Source: Basfia succiniciproducens (lineage in GTDB: Bacteria > Pseudomonadota > Gammaproteobacteria > Enterobacterales > Pasteurellaceae). From it: DNA of 64,000 bases. Position numbers and translations under genes: made by a program. This document shows positions 13,923 to 24,035 of the stretch, piece by piece. How positions within the stretch are numbered: the first letter of the stretch is position 1; each line of letters starts with the position of its first letter. Location of the stretch: positions 1,593,405 through 1,657,404 of the forward strand of contig NZ_CP015031.1 in the NCBI RefSeq assembly GCF_011455875.1, given 5' to 3'. The notes beneath the pieces were generated by a model. The model made no database searches. It saw only the letters and a list, made by a program, of their open reading frames with translations, and was not told the DNA's origin.

Positions 13923-14521
13923 GCTAACATCTCCTCAATTTGTTTCACAGCATCAACTGTAACAACCACTTTATTGAAAGCAATTAAGCTTACAGGGTCG
14001 ATACCTTGAACATCACGAACGTCAACTTTATATAAGTTACGCGCCGCTAAGAATAGATTTTCATCTAAACTTGCTGTGATGATTAACACATCTTCAAGTG
14101 CTAAATCTTTTAATTTTTGAACTAAAACTTTAGTTTTTGGTGCGTCAATTTCGAATTTATCCACCACAACCAAACGGTCTTGACGAACTAATTCTGAAAG
14201 AATGCTTTTGATTGCACCACGGTACATTTTTTTGTTCACTTTTTGGCTGTGATCTTGTGGTTTCGCAGCAAAAGTGATACCACCTGAACGCCAGATTGGT
14301 GATTTAATATCACCGGAACGAGCACGGCCTGTACCTTTTTGACGCCAAGGTTTTTTACCTGAACCAGACACTTCAGCACGAGTTTTTTGAGCGCGCGAAC
14401 CTTGACGAGCACCTGCCGCATACGCAACAACTACTTGATGGATTAACGCTTCATTGAACTCACGTCCGAAGGTAGTTTCAGAAACAGCTAGTGCGTTTGC
14501 ACCTACAACTTGTAATTCCAT
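13919..14521 (-). CDS. rplD: 50S ribosomal protein L4
   Basis: The 200-residue product has the long tunnel loop ([14 protein letters not shown]-type segment, here [20 protein letters not shown], about residues 56-75). L4 is an early assembly protein. In E. coli and several relatives it also represses the S10 operon by attenuation and translational control in the rpsJ leader. A leader of similar size and conserved end is present here (15492-15683). It follows rplC by 15 bp. Confidence 0.98.
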   Translation of the reverse strand: MELQVVGANALAVSETTFGREFNEALIHQVVVAYAAGARQGSRAQKTRAEVSGSGKKPWRQKGTGRARSGDIKSPIWRSGGITFAAKPQDHSQKVNKKMYRGAIKSILSELVRQDRLVVVDKFEIDAPKTKVLVQKLKDLALEDVLIITASLDENLFLAARNLYKVDVRDVQGIDPVSLIAFNKVVVTVDAVKQIEEMLA

Positions 14522-14536
14522 CTCTATCTCCTAGAC

Positions 14537-15163
14537 TTATGCTTTAACTGCCGGTTTCACGATAACATCACTATTAGTCGCACCAGGGACGGCACCTTTA
14601 ACTAATAATAATTTACGTTCAGCATCAACACGAACAACTTCCAGTGACTGAACGGTTACTCGTTCGGCACCTAAGTGTCCTGCCATTTTTTTGCCTTTAA
14701 ACACACGACCCGGAGTTTGGTTTTGACCAATAGAACCAAGTACACGATGTGATAAAGAGTTACCGTGGGTTGCATCTTGAGTACGGAAATTCCAACGTTT
14801 AACACCACCTTGGAAACCTTTACCTTTAGATGTACCGGTAACATCAACTTTTTTAACATCCGCAAAGATGTCAACATTAATTTCTTGACCTAAAGTGAAT
14901 TCTTCACCTTCAGTACGAAATTCCCATAAACCGCGACCAGCTTCAACACCTGCTTTCACGAAATGACCTGCTTCTGGCTTAGTTACACGGCTCGCTTTTT
15001 TCGAACCTGTAGTAACTTGAACAGCAGAATAACCATCGTTTTCAAGAGTTTTAACTTGAGTCACACGGTTGGCTTCGATTTCGATAACGGTAACTGGAAT
15101 TGAAACGCCTTCTTCAGTGAAGATGCGAGTCATACCAACTTTACGACCGACTAAACCAATCAT
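14537..15163 (-). CDS. rplC: 50S ribosomal protein L3
   Basis: The 208-residue product begins [20 protein letters not shown]. The internal segment [20 protein letters not shown] (about residues 144-163) holds the glutamine that PrmB methylates in enterobacteria. L3 is one of the two assembly initiators of the 50S subunit and approaches the peptidyl-transferase centre. It is the second gene of the S10 operon, 16 bp after rpsJ. Confidence 0.98.
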   Translation of the reverse strand: MIGLVGRKVGMTRIFTEEGVSIPVTVIEIEANRVTQVKTLENDGYSAVQVTTGSKKASRVTKPEAGHFVKAGVEAGRGLWEFRTEGEEFTLGQEINVDIFADVKKVDVTGTSKGKGFQGGVKRWNFRTQDATHGNSLSHRVLGSIGQNQTPGRVFKGKKMAGHLGAERVTVQSLEVVRVDAERKLLLVKGAVPGATNSDVIVKPAVKA

Positions 15164-15179
15164 TGTAATAACCTCTTAA

Positions 15180-15683
<504 letters not shown>

Positions 15684-15689
15684 CAGCGA

Positions 15690-15718
15690 ATTCTACTCAA
15701 ATTGTAAACATATTGCAA
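15690..15718 (-). promoter_or_regulatory. S10 operon promoter
   Basis: TTGCAA (15713-15718) and TAGAAT (15690-15695) on the minus strand are separated by exactly 17 bp, about 200 bp before rpsJ. This is the only strong sigma70 match in the leader region. Confidence 0.7.
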
Positions 15719-15765
15719 GCGTTTATTTAATAATAACGACAAATTACCGCTTTGCAAAAATCGTC

Positions 15766-15801
15766 AAAAAAATACCGCACTTTTAAAACCAAAAGTGCGG
15801 T
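15766..15801 (-). terminator. ansB terminator made of paired uptake signals
   Basis: ACCGCACTTTT and AAAAGTGCGGT (15774-15784, 15791-15801) form a perfect 11-bp stem with a 6-nt loop, followed on the minus strand by a run of T. It lies 40 bp after ansB and insulates it from the S10 promoter. Confidence 0.85.
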
Positions 15802-15840
15802 CGGAATTTGACAATTTTTATTTATGTTGATCTGCCCGAT

Positions 15841-16890
15841 TTAGAAATCATCAAAATATTGTTGGATTTGTTTAATATCCTTGGTTTGCGTTAAGGCAAG
15901 CTGCAATAACACTCTGGCTTTTTGCGGGTTGAGGGTGCCTGATGCGGCAAACCCTAAGGCGTTATCATCCACTTCGCCGTTACGGGTAGTATAACCGGTC
16001 GGCACACGGGAAGAACGCACTACGGCAACACCGTCTTTCGCCGCTTTTTCCAGGATAGCGGAATTAGCCTGATTCACATTACCGTTGCCGACGCCGGCGG
16101 TTACAATGCCTTCATATCCCGCATCTAATAATGCTTTCAGCGGTTCTGTCGGCATATTGGAATAAGCGTAAACAATACCGACTTTAGGTAACGCAGTTAA
16201 ATTATCCACATTAAACGGTGTTGCGGTCGTATGTTTACTTTCCGGCGAACGTTCATAATCCACTTTGCTGTTATGGATATAACCCAAGCTGCCGAAATTC
16301 GGCGAATTAAACGTTTCTACCGCGGTGGTGCTTGTTTTTGTCACATCTCTGGCACCCAGAACCTTATCATTCATCGCTACTAACACGCCGCGCCCTGCGG
16401 ATTTTTTGTCCGTCGCCACCACAACGGCATTATATAAATTAAGCGGACCGTCGGCACTTTTTTCGGTTGCCGGACGCATTGCCCCGACTAATACCACCGG
16501 TTTTTCACATTTTACCGTCATATCCAGAAAATAGGCGGTTTCTTCCATAGTATCCGTGCCGTGCGTAATCACAAAACCGTCGGTTTCGTTACATTTGGCA
16601 TTAATGGTTTTTGCCAGTTTCAGCCACACCTCATCGCTCATATCCTGCGAACCGATATTAACCACTTGTTCACCGGTAATATTGGCGAGATCTTTCATTT
16701 CGGGCACCGCTTCAATTAAGGTTTGCACGGTTAACTGCCCAGCTTTATATGAGGAACTTACCGAAGTCGCACCACTACCGGCGATTGTACCGCCCGTTGC
16801 TAAAATCGTAATATTAGGTAATTCCGCCGCATTAGCAAAAGATACGCCTAAACCTAAGCTCATTGTTAGTGCAAGTTTAGTTAATTTCAT
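15841..16890 (-). CDS. ansB: Periplasmic type II L-asparaginase
   Basis: AnsB hydrolyses asparagine to aspartate and ammonia in the periplasm; aspartate can feed fumarate respiration. The 349-residue precursor has a signal peptide (about residues 1-21, ending SFANA before AELPN). Both catalytic threonine motifs are present: ILATGGTIAGSG near residue 30 and ITHGTDTMEETAYF near residue 110. The length matches the E. coli enzyme (348). It is monocistronic with a good AAGGAG site. Upstream lies a CRP-like site, in line with CRP and FNR control of ansB in enterobacteria. Confidence 0.95.
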   Translation of the reverse strand: MKLTKLALTMSLGLGVSFANAAELPNITILATGGTIAGSGATSVSSSYKAGQLTVQTLIEAVPEMKDLANITGEQVVNIGSQDMSDEVWLKLAKTINAKCNETDGFVITHGTDTMEETAYFLDMTVKCEKPVVLVGAMRPATEKSADGPLNLYNAVVVATDKKSAGRGVLVAMNDKVLGARDVTKTSTTAVETFNSPNFGSLGYIHNSKVDYERSPESKHTTATPFNVDNLTALPKVGIVYAYSNMPTEPLKALLDAGYEGIVTAGVGNGNVNQANSAILEKAAKDGVAVVRSSRVPTGYTTRNGEVDDNALGFAASGTLNPQKARVLLQLALTQTKDIKQIQQYFDDF

Positions 16891-16923
16891 GGTAACTCCT
16901 TAAAGTTTGAAGAATTCTTTTCA

Positions 16924-16984
16924 ATTATGCGCTTTATAGTTGCAATCACAAACCCTGTTTATTCGTTTTTTGATCTAGTTCACA
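16924..16984 (-). promoter_or_regulatory. ansB promoter with CRP-like site
   Basis: A candidate -10 CATAAT (16924-16929) has TTGTGA 16 bp upstream. Further upstream, 16969-16984 reads TTTGA-TCTAGT-TCACA, one mismatch from the CRP core TGTGA-N6-TCACA, centred about 60 bp from the expected start (class I position). The TTGAT half could also suit FNR. The divergent CLC gene shares this 173-bp gap; a TATAAT at 17029-17034 is its probable -10. Confidence 0.5.
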
Positions 16985-17063
16985 AGAAAATCATGCTTTC
17001 AACGATGAACGGATTACCCTATTCCGGGTATAATGATCAAAAAATTAACTTTAGTCATACCTT

Positions 17064-18449
17064 ATGTTCAATTTAAAATATTTTAAAACCCGGCTCGGTT
17101 TTATTATTCATAAAAAATTGCGCCAAACTCACCGCATTTCCCATAAAAGTATTGAATTTATCTGCTTATTATCAGGAGCCGCGTTGGTAGCGTTATTTTC
17201 GTTAGCGTTTGCTAAGCTTTCCGATCTCGGCTTGCAATGGAATGCCCGCTGGTCCGCTCACTATCCTCTCGCAGTTTGGTTTATTCTGCCTTTAGGATTA
17301 GCCGCACTCAGCTGGTTTACGGCAAAATTCACGCCTTATGTTGGCGGCAGCGGAATTCCGCAGGTTATTGCAGCTATCAGCTTACCTCATGGTAAGAATA
17401 AAAATCGTTTGGTGGAGTTCTGGCAAACGTTATGGAAAATACCGCTTACATTTTTAGCCATGCTAATAGGCGCTTCCGTCGGGCGCGAAGGGCCTTCCGT
17501 CCAAGTAGGGGCGGCGGTTATGTTAGCCTGGGGCAATTTTTGCCGTAAACATAATTTTGCCTTTAGAGGATTAAGCGCAAACGAATTAATAGCGGCGGGT
17601 GCCGGCGGCGGTTTGGCGGCGGCATTTAACGCGCCGCTGGCGGGTGTTATTTTCGCAATTGAGGAACTCGGCAGAGGCTTTGTTTTGCGCTGGGAACGTC
17701 GGATATTGCTCGGTGTGTTAGCCGCCGGTTTTATTTTAGTTGCCATTGAAGGAAATAATCCCTATTTTCCGCAATATCAGGGCGCTTATTCCTCACAATA
17801 CATTTATTTATGGGTTATTTTATGTGGTGTGATCTGCGGTTTTTTCGGCGGCGTTTTTGCCCGGTTATTAGCGAAAGGCGCCGCCGGCGTTTCGCCTGCA
17901 AAAATCCGCGGTTGGGTGCGCCGCCATCCGATTTATACGGCTTTACTTCTCGGTCTAATGTTGGCGGCACTCGGTTCCTATACAAAAGGGCAAACCTACG
18001 GAACCGGTTATCATGTGGTTACTCAGGCATTAAGCGGAGAATTATTACAGCCGGAATCGGTGGGCATTGCTAAACTTGCCGCCACTGTCGCCACTTATTG
18101 GACCGGCATAGCGGGCGGTATTTTCACACCGTCGCTGACTATCGGCGCCGGTATAGGTTCGCAAATCGCCGCTTATGCCGGTGATTTAATTGACCCTCGC
18201 TTATTGGTGTTGCTTTGTATGTCGGGCTTTTTAGCCGGCGCCACCCAATCCCCCGTAACCGCCAGCGTGGTGGTTATGGAAATGACCGGCAGTCAACCGG
18301 TCTTGATTTGGGCATTGATTGGCTGTATTGTAGCGAGCTTTATTTCACGTCAGATTAATCCGAAACCCTTTTATCATTTAGGCGCGGCACGCTTTCGCCA
18401 GCGGGTTCAGGAAGAAAGCAAACTGAAAAACAATGATGTGAATCCCTAG
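17064..18449 (+). CDS. CLC-family chloride/proton antiporter
   Basis: The 461-residue membrane protein carries all CLC selectivity motifs in order: GSGIP (about residue 99), GREGPSVQ (about 144) with the gating glutamate, AIEELG (about 199) with the internal proton glutamate, GGIFTP (about 350) and a C-terminal tyrosine in NPKPFYHLG. Having both glutamates suggests an exchanger like E. coli ClcA, used in extreme acid resistance, and not a channel. There is no CBS domain. No clear ribosome-binding site precedes the ATG at 17064. I cannot decide between ClcA and other subtypes, so no symbol is given. Confidence 0.9.
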   Translation: MFNLKYFKTRLGFIIHKKLRQTHRISHKSIEFICLLSGAALVALFSLAFAKLSDLGLQWNARWSAHYPLAVWFILPLGLAALSWFTAKFTPYVGGSGIPQVIAAISLPHGKNKNRLVEFWQTLWKIPLTFLAMLIGASVGREGPSVQVGAAVMLAWGNFCRKHNFAFRGLSANELIAAGAGGGLAAAFNAPLAGVIFAIEELGRGFVLRWERRILLGVLAAGFILVAIEGNNPYFPQYQGAYSSQYIYLWVILCGVICGFFGGVFARLLAKGAAGVSPAKIRGWVRRHPIYTALLLGLMLAALGSYTKGQTYGTGYHVVTQALSGELLQPESVGIAKLAATVATYWTGIAGGIFTPSLTIGAGIGSQIAAYAGDLIDPRLLVLLCMSGFLAGATQSPVTASVVVMEMTGSQPVLIWALIGCIVASFISRQINPKPFYHLGAARFRQRVQEESKLKNNDVNP

Positions 18450-18450
18450 A

Positions 18451-18475
18451 ATCTGTTTATCTTTTATAGACAGAT
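18451..18475. repeat. Short palindromic repeat, copy 1
   Basis: ATCTGTTTAT and ATAGACAGAT flank CTTTT, nearly the same as a palindrome at 28274-28294. The shared similarity continues for about ten bases past the palindrome (CCTAATCA versus CTCTAATAA). It lies between the CLC gene and dusA. Confidence 0.5.
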
Positions 18476-18506
18476 CCTAATCAGCCAAATTTAAGAAAGT
18501 AGAAAA

Positions 18507-19490
18507 ATGAACCAAAATCAACCGCACTTTTATCGAGGACGCTTTTCCGTTGCGCCGATGCTTGACTGGACAACGCGTCACTGCCGTTATTTTCATCGCC
18601 AATTCAGCCACCATGCATTACTTTATACCGAAATGGTGACCGCACCGGCAATTATTCATGCCAAATACGATCATTTGGAATTTGATCCGGCGGAAAATCC
18701 CGTTGCCTTGCAATTGGGCGGCAGCGATCCGGAACAATTACAACATTGCGCAAAACTGGCTGAACAACGGGGTTATACGGAAATCAATTTAAATGTGGGC
18801 TGCCCTTCCGATCGCGTACAAAACGGCATGTTCGGCGCCTGTTTAATGGCGAAAGCCGATTTGGTCGCCGAATGTGTGGAAAAAATGCAGGCTGAGGTAG
18901 CAATCCCCGTTACGGTGAAAACCCGGATCGGTATTGATAATCTGGACAGTTACCAATTCTTTTGTGATTTCATTCAAAAAGTGCATAGCAAAGGCTGCAA
19001 TGAATTTATCGTGCATGCCCGTAAAGCCTGGCTTTCGGGTTTAAGCCCAAAGGAAAATCGTGAAATTCCGCCACTTAATTATGAACGAGTTTACCAACTC
19101 AAACGAGATTTTCCGCAGCTAACTATCAGCATTAACGGTGGTATCAAAACTCTCGAGGAAATGACCGCACATTTAGCTCATGTGGACGGCGTGATGGTAG
19201 GGCGGGAAGCTTATCAGAACCCCGCCCTGTTAGGGCAAATCGATCGGGCGTTATTTGACCTTAACGCACCTATCGTCACGCCTCGCGAAGCGGTGGAAAA
19301 GATGTTCCCTTATATTGAACGCCAATTAAGCCGAGGCGTACATTTAAATCATATTGTCCGCCATATGCTCGGCGCATTCCAAAACTGCAAAGGTGCGCGC
19401 CAATGGCGCCGGCATTTGAGCGAGAATGCACATAAAACGGGCGCCGGTATCGAGATTCTGGAAACCGCATTACACTTTGTTGAAGAATAA
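18507..19490 (+). CDS. dusA: tRNA-dihydrouridine synthase A
   Basis: DusA is an FMN enzyme that reduces uridines in the tRNA D-loop (U20/U20a in E. coli). The 327-residue product has the family start [17 protein letters not shown] (residues 13-29), the catalytic cysteine in [20 protein letters not shown] (Cys99), and [20 protein letters not shown]. These are closer to DusA than to DusB or DusC. The FMN-binding INGGIK and [11 protein letters not shown] are present. An uptake signal lies within the first codons. It ends at the convergent terminator before the DppA-like gene. Confidence 0.95.
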   Translation: MNQNQPHFYRGRFSVAPMLDWTTRHCRYFHRQFSHHALLYTEMVTAPAIIHAKYDHLEFDPAENPVALQLGGSDPEQLQHCAKLAEQRGYTEINLNVGCPSDRVQNGMFGACLMAKADLVAECVEKMQAEVAIPVTVKTRIGIDNLDSYQFFCDFIQKVHSKGCNEFIVHARKAWLSGLSPKENREIPPLNYERVYQLKRDFPQLTISINGGIKTLEEMTAHLAHVDGVMVGREAYQNPALLGQIDRALFDLNAPIVTPREAVEKMFPYIERQLSRGVHLNHIVRHMLGAFQNCKGARQWRRHLSENAHKTGAGIEILETALHFVEE

Positions 19491-19580
19491 AAAAGTGCGG
19501 TTGAAATTTTGGAATTTTTTGATGAATATCGAAATATTATTTCGTTATAAACGGATGCCAGTCCATCACTTCTATCAAAT

Positions 19581-19621
19581 AAAACTGCGGTCAAAAATCA
19601 CAAAATTTTGACCGCAGTTTT
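19581..19621. terminator. Bidirectional terminator from a variant uptake-signal dyad
   Basis: AAAACTGCGGTCAAAA and its exact complement form a 16-bp stem. Both arms carry ACTGCGGT instead of the canonical AGTGCGGT, so the change is symmetric. It lies between the convergent dusA and DppA-like genes and has A/T runs on both sides. Confidence 0.8.
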
Positions 19622-19647
19622 TAACAGGGATTTTTATTAGTTGAAGG

Positions 19648-21249
19648 TTATTTCTTATCTTCGACCCGTACGCCGTAGAAGGATGTATAACCGAACGGGC
19701 TTTGTTTGAAATCGCGAACCCGGGCGCTTAACGGCGCATAAGTTACTGCGTGAGCCATTGGGATCCAAGGAGCCTGATCGTGCGCGATAACTTGCGCTTG
19801 TTTATAAAGTGCCGCACGTTGCGCTTTATCCGTTAAGCCGATGGCTTTATCCAACAAAGCGTCAAACTCGGCATTTTTCCAACGGGCATAGTTGCTGTTA
19901 CCCGCATTAGCGCCGGCTAATAACGGTGATAAAAAATTATCGGGGTCGCCGTTATCACCTGACCAGCCAAAGGTTCCCGCGGTTAATTCGCCGGCCTTCG
20001 CCCGTTTAATGTAATCGCCCCATTCATAGCTGACTAATTTGGCTTTTACGCCGACTTTTTCCCAATCGCTTTGTACTAATTCAGACATTCGACGAGGATT
20101 AGGATTTGAATTACGCACCACCGGCTGAACCCAAAGCTCCGTTTCAAACCCGTTCGGGAAACCGGCTTCCGCTAAAAGTTGTTTTGCCTTTTCCGGATTA
20201 TATTCATAAGGCTGAATCTGATCGTTATAACCCCAAATGGTCGGCGGCAGCGGATTCTTGGCGGCAATACCCGCACCTTGATATACCGCATTTAGGATAG
20301 TGTTTTTGTCCACCGCATAATTTAATGCCTGGCGCACTTTTACATTATCAAACGGCGCTTTTTCCGTATTAAAGGCGATATAGGCCACATTCAAACTTTC
20401 CTGTGACGGCATTTGAATACGCTTGTCCGCTTTCATGCGTTCAATATCCGCGGTATTCGGAAACTCCGCTAAATCACAGGCGCCTTGTTGTAATTTAGCA
20501 TAACGTGTACCCGCATCAGGGGTAATGCTGAAAACCAAACGGTCAATAGCGGCTTTACCTTTCCAGTAGTCTTTGTTTGCTACAAAACGAACCGCTTTAT
20601 CCACCTGATAGCCGGCAAAAACAAAAGGACCTGTACCAATCGGCTGATTATCAATAGTTTCCGGTTTGCCTGCCCGCATCATTTTATCGGCATATTCCGC
20701 CGAATAAATAGATAAAAAATCCATCCCTAAGCTGGCAAGAAAGGTCGCATCTTTGCGGGTTAAGGTAATTCTGACCTGATGATCATTCAGTTTTTCCACA
20801 GATTTCAACAAACTTGGAAATTTCATTGAATTGAAATACGGATAAGTTCCGTTTGAGACCTTGTGATAAGGATGATTCGAATCTAATTGACGTTGGAATG
20901 AAAAGATTACATCGTCCGCATTAAATTCACGGGTAGGCGTAAATTCTTTATTTGCATGAAATTTAACGCCTTTACGCAAATGAAAAGTATAAGTTAAACC
21001 GTCATCGCTGATATCCCAGCTTTCCGCTAATCCCGGTTCAATATCTACGCTGCCGCGTTTAAACTCGACTAAACGGTTATAAACCTGCTGAGAACTGGCG
21101 TTATAAGAAATACCGTCCATAACAAGCGCCGGGCTGAAGCCCGTAGGTGCGCGACTGGTACAGTTTATAAAGGTGGTTTCCGCCGCTTGAACAAAGCCGA
21201 TTGCGGATAATACCAATGCCGCAAGAGTAAATTTAGTTGTTAATTTCAT
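19648..21249 (-). CDS. dppA: DppA-like periplasmic dipeptide-binding protein
   Basis: The 533-residue product is a family 5 extracellular solute-binding protein with a signal peptide (about 1-22, ending FVQAA). It is collinear with E. coli DppA: YNRLVEFKRGS, SWDISDDGLTYTFHLRKGVK and KLVSYEWGDYIKRAKAGELT are all recognisable. DppA delivers dipeptides to the DppBCDF permease; related Haemophilus proteins also bind haem or glutathione. No permease or ATPase genes are adjacent, so it must work with a transporter encoded elsewhere. The specificity is inferred. Confidence 0.85.
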   Translation of the reverse strand: MKLTTKFTLAALVLSAIGFVQAAETTFINCTSRAPTGFSPALVMDGISYNASSQQVYNRLVEFKRGSVDIEPGLAESWDISDDGLTYTFHLRKGVKFHANKEFTPTREFNADDVIFSFQRQLDSNHPYHKVSNGTYPYFNSMKFPSLLKSVEKLNDHQVRITLTRKDATFLASLGMDFLSIYSAEYADKMMRAGKPETIDNQPIGTGPFVFAGYQVDKAVRFVANKDYWKGKAAIDRLVFSITPDAGTRYAKLQQGACDLAEFPNTADIERMKADKRIQMPSQESLNVAYIAFNTEKAPFDNVKVRQALNYAVDKNTILNAVYQGAGIAAKNPLPPTIWGYNDQIQPYEYNPEKAKQLLAEAGFPNGFETELWVQPVVRNSNPNPRRMSELVQSDWEKVGVKAKLVSYEWGDYIKRAKAGELTAGTFGWSGDNGDPDNFLSPLLAGANAGNSNYARWKNAEFDALLDKAIGLTDKAQRAALYKQAQVIAHDQAPWIPMAHAVTYAPLSARVRDFKQSPFGYTSFYGVRVEDKK

Positions 21250-21340
21250 AGAGTTTCCTCTCTTTACAGGGGACAGATAGTTCTAAGATAAAACTAAACC
21301 AATCATAAAGTAAATAATCAATCATTATTTATTATAACTA

Positions 21341-22732
21341 TTACTTATGTAAATGCGCACCGTCTTCCTTTTTTAATCCGCTCAGAACAAGCACTAACAA
21401 AACGCCGAAACTCGCCGAAGTTAAATAGGTGTAGCCGAAAGCTTGTTGCAATTGCACCGCACTTTCACCGATAAAATAACGATAAAGGCTTAAAATCAAA
21501 GCGGAAACCGCAATTCCCAAACCGATGCCCACTTGCTGTACAACACTTAAAAACGTCGAACCGGCACTGGCGTCCTGGTCGCTTAACTCGCTAATCGTTA
21601 ATGTATTTACCGCCGTAAACACAATAGAAATGCAACCGCCATAAAGCGCCACGTTAACAATTAATATCCAAACAGGGCTGTCGATGTGTAAAAATGACAT
21701 GACGGCAATAGACAGAGTTAATACAATTGAGGCGCTAATTAACGCAGTACGGTATCCGAGTTTGGTTAAAATACGTCCGCACAAAGGTTTGACTAACATC
21801 GAACTCAGCGCAATCGGCGCAATCAACATCCCCGCTTTATCCGCGCTATAATGAAAAACCACCTGATACATCAACGGCAACAGAAAGGGAATACCCGAAG
21901 CGCAAAGGCGAATCAGCATATTCGCCATAATGCCGACCCGAAAGGTACGGATTTTAAACAATGATAAAGGCAACAATGCCAGCCGTTCGCGTTTTTGGGC
22001 ATGAAAACAATAAGTAATAATTAAAATCACCCCTAAAATAACGATAACCGTAGCCTGCCATTTAGCAATAAATTCTTCGCTGATGAGATCAAAACCTAAA
22101 GTTACGCCGACTAAACCGCCGCCCAGAAAGAAAAATCCCGCCCAGTCAAGTTTTTGCAAACTGCCCGTTACATTCGGCATGTAACGGTTCGCCAGCCAAA
22201 TACCCAACAAACTCATAGGAATATTAATTAAAAAAATCCAATGCCAACTGGTATAAGTCACGATCCAGCCGCCTAAAATCGGGCCAAGAATAGGACCGGT
22301 TAAACCGGCGGTCGCCATTAAATTCCAGACCGGCAATAACTCCTGTTTCGGCACGCTGCGAATAATCGAAAGTCGTGCAACCGGCATCATTAATGCGCCG
22401 CCAAAGCCCTGTAACACTCGGGAAAAAATCAGCATAATTAAAGAAGAAGACATCGCACAGGCTAAAGAACCCAGCGCAAACATACCGACGGCAAAACGAA
22501 AGACCCGCAAGGTGCCGTATTTATCGGCGACCCAGCCGCTAATAGGAATAAACAATGCCACAGTCAACGCATAGCTAATCACCGCTAACTGCATTTCTAA
22601 GGGAGAATGATGAAGATCCGCGGCAATGGTCGGCAATGCCGTATTTAATATAGTGGCGTCCAAAGATTGCATAAACAAGGCGCTTGCCGCAATCCATGCT
22701 AAAGAACGATAATTTGCTTCACCACTTGCCAT
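21341..22732 (-). CDS. mdtD: MdtD-like MFS multidrug/proton antiporter
   Basis: The 463-residue, roughly 14-segment DHA2-type transporter has motif A-like ADKYGTLRVFR (about residue 69), motif B RVLQGFGGALMMPVARL (about 109) and the antiporter motif C GLTGPILGPILGGW (about 142). Overall it aligns best with E. coli MdtD (MQSLDATILNTALPTIA, SYTSWHWIFLINIP-type regions). Substrates are unknown. It starts 26 bp after mobB on the same strand and may be co-transcribed with mobA-mobB. The symbol is based on resemblance only. Confidence 0.75.
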   Translation of the reverse strand: MASGEANYRSLAWIAASALFMQSLDATILNTALPTIAADLHHSPLEMQLAVISYALTVALFIPISGWVADKYGTLRVFRFAVGMFALGSLACAMSSSLIMLIFSRVLQGFGGALMMPVARLSIIRSVPKQELLPVWNLMATAGLTGPILGPILGGWIVTYTSWHWIFLINIPMSLLGIWLANRYMPNVTGSLQKLDWAGFFFLGGGLVGVTLGFDLISEEFIAKWQATVIVILGVILIITYCFHAQKRERLALLPLSLFKIRTFRVGIMANMLIRLCASGIPFLLPLMYQVVFHYSADKAGMLIAPIALSSMLVKPLCGRILTKLGYRTALISASIVLTLSIAVMSFLHIDSPVWILIVNVALYGGCISIVFTAVNTLTISELSDQDASAGSTFLSVVQQVGIGLGIAVSALILSLYRYFIGESAVQLQQAFGYTYLTSASFGVLLVLVLSGLKKEDGAHLHK

Positions 22733-22758
22733 AATACTTCCCGAATTACTTTCTCACT

Positions 22759-23298
22759 TTATTTAGCAAAATTTTCGTTTTTTTGACCGCACTTTTCTTC
22801 ATACCAACGTTGAATAAACCGTGCGACGGCGGGAACATCATTAATATTTAAATCCGGCAGGTTTTGAACGAGCGGATAATCCGTTGCGGTGGCTATAACA
22901 TACTCATCTAATTCGGGTAACGTTTTTTCCATTCCTTTGCGGTGTAACAAAATCTTCGCAATAGGTTCCTGCTTAAAGCCTTCCACCAGCACTAAATCCG
23001 TTAATGCGCTGTCAAATTGACCGGCTAAATAGCTTAACGATACCGGTTGTCGGGTTTCCGTCATAATAGCCCAGCGCCGGTCACAGGTCATAATCACCTG
23101 GCTGGCACCCGCTTCTTTCATACGCCAACTGTCTTTGCCCGGTTTATCAATATTTACATCATGATGAGTATGCTTAATAACCGCGACACGAATACCCAAT
23201 CCGGTCAGTTGCGGCACTAGTTTTTCCAATAGGGTTGTTTTGCCGCTGCCACTATAACCGGTAATGCCCAGCATTGGCAGGCTGTTTTGTGTCGTCAT
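22759..23298 (-). CDS. mobB: Molybdopterin-guanine dinucleotide biosynthesis protein MobB
   Basis: MobB is a GTP-binding adaptor that assists MobA in attaching GMP to molybdopterin. The P-loop GITGYSGSGKTTLLEKL is near the N-terminus, and KHTHHDVNIDKPGKDSWRMK follows at about residue 44. Three in-frame ATGs (23322, 23307, 23298) are possible starts; I use the last because GATGAG lies about 9 bases before it, so the product is about 179 residues. The C-terminal tail KCGQKNENFAK is encoded by an uptake signal. It follows mobA by about 90 bp. Confidence 0.9.
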   Translation of the reverse strand: MTTQNSLPMLGITGYSGSGKTTLLEKLVPQLTGLGIRVAVIKHTHHDVNIDKPGKDSWRMKEAGASQVIMTCDRRWAIMTETRQPVSLSYLAGQFDSALTDLVLVEGFKQEPIAKILLHRKGMEKTLPELDEYVIATATDYPLVQNLPDLNINDVPAVARFIQRWYEEKCGQKNENFAK

Positions 23299-23386
23299 CT
23301 TATTCATCTCATCAAAAATCATGACGAAATTATATAATGCTTAACCCAACTTCTCTAGAAAAAACGTAGCGCTTTTTATTTTGCGA

Positions 23387-23959
23387 CTATGGCGAATTAA
23401 GATCCGCCAAATTATTGATATTAATAAAGCCTTGTTTTTCCGTACTAAAATCTACCGCTACGGCACCGTGCATTTGCATAAACTGCAGCATCCGACGTTC
23501 TCCGCCGGCGAGATAATCCGCCAATGCGTTTTTTAATTGAGTAGAAACCAAACAAAAAGTCGGATGATCGCGTTCGCCGTCGTGGGCATAAGCCAACGAA
23601 ATTTGCGAAAATTCCACCGCACTTTTTAGTTTTTCCAATAAATTCAACGGAAAATTAGGACAATCACAGGGCACAAATAACACATAATCGCTGGTCGCCC
23701 GTTCCAATGCGGTTAATATTCCGCTCAACGGACCTTGAAAGCCAGCAAGTCTATCGCCAAACACCGGCACGCCAAGGCGGGCATAAATTTCCTGGTTACG
23801 GTTCGCATTAATGGAAATCCGCTCAATTTGACGGTGAAGATGCTGATAAACGGTCTCAATTAAGGGCTTACCCCGCCAAAATTGCAAGCCTTTATCCACC
23901 CCGCCCATACGTCGACCGAGTCCGCCCGCTAAAATTACTGCGCTAATTGTTATCGTCAT
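23387..23959 (-). CDS. mobA: Molybdenum cofactor guanylyltransferase MobA
   Basis: MobA transfers GMP from GTP to molybdopterin, giving the bis-MGD cofactor of DMSO-reductase-family enzymes used in anaerobic respiration. The 190-residue product has the nucleotidyltransferase signature LAGGLGRRMGGVDKGLQ (about residues 10-26) and the metal-binding aspartate in VPCDCPNFP. It is the first gene of a minus-strand group mobA-mobB-mdtD and is divergent from yihD. The same mobBA/yihD/dsbA neighbourhood is known from E. coli. Confidence 0.95.
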   Translation of the reverse strand: MTITISAVILAGGLGRRMGGVDKGLQFWRGKPLIETVYQHLHRQIERISINANRNQEIYARLGVPVFGDRLAGFQGPLSGILTALERATSDYVLFVPCDCPNFPLNLLEKLKSAVEFSQISLAYAHDGERDHPTFCLVSTQLKNALADYLAGGERRMLQFMQMHGAVAVDFSTEKQGFININNLADLNSP

Positions 23960-24035
23960 AAATTGTCAACCGCTCTTAATTCAAGTATGATTCGCACCAT
24001 CTTTTTTTATTTATTAGGATAATAAGGAAAACTTT

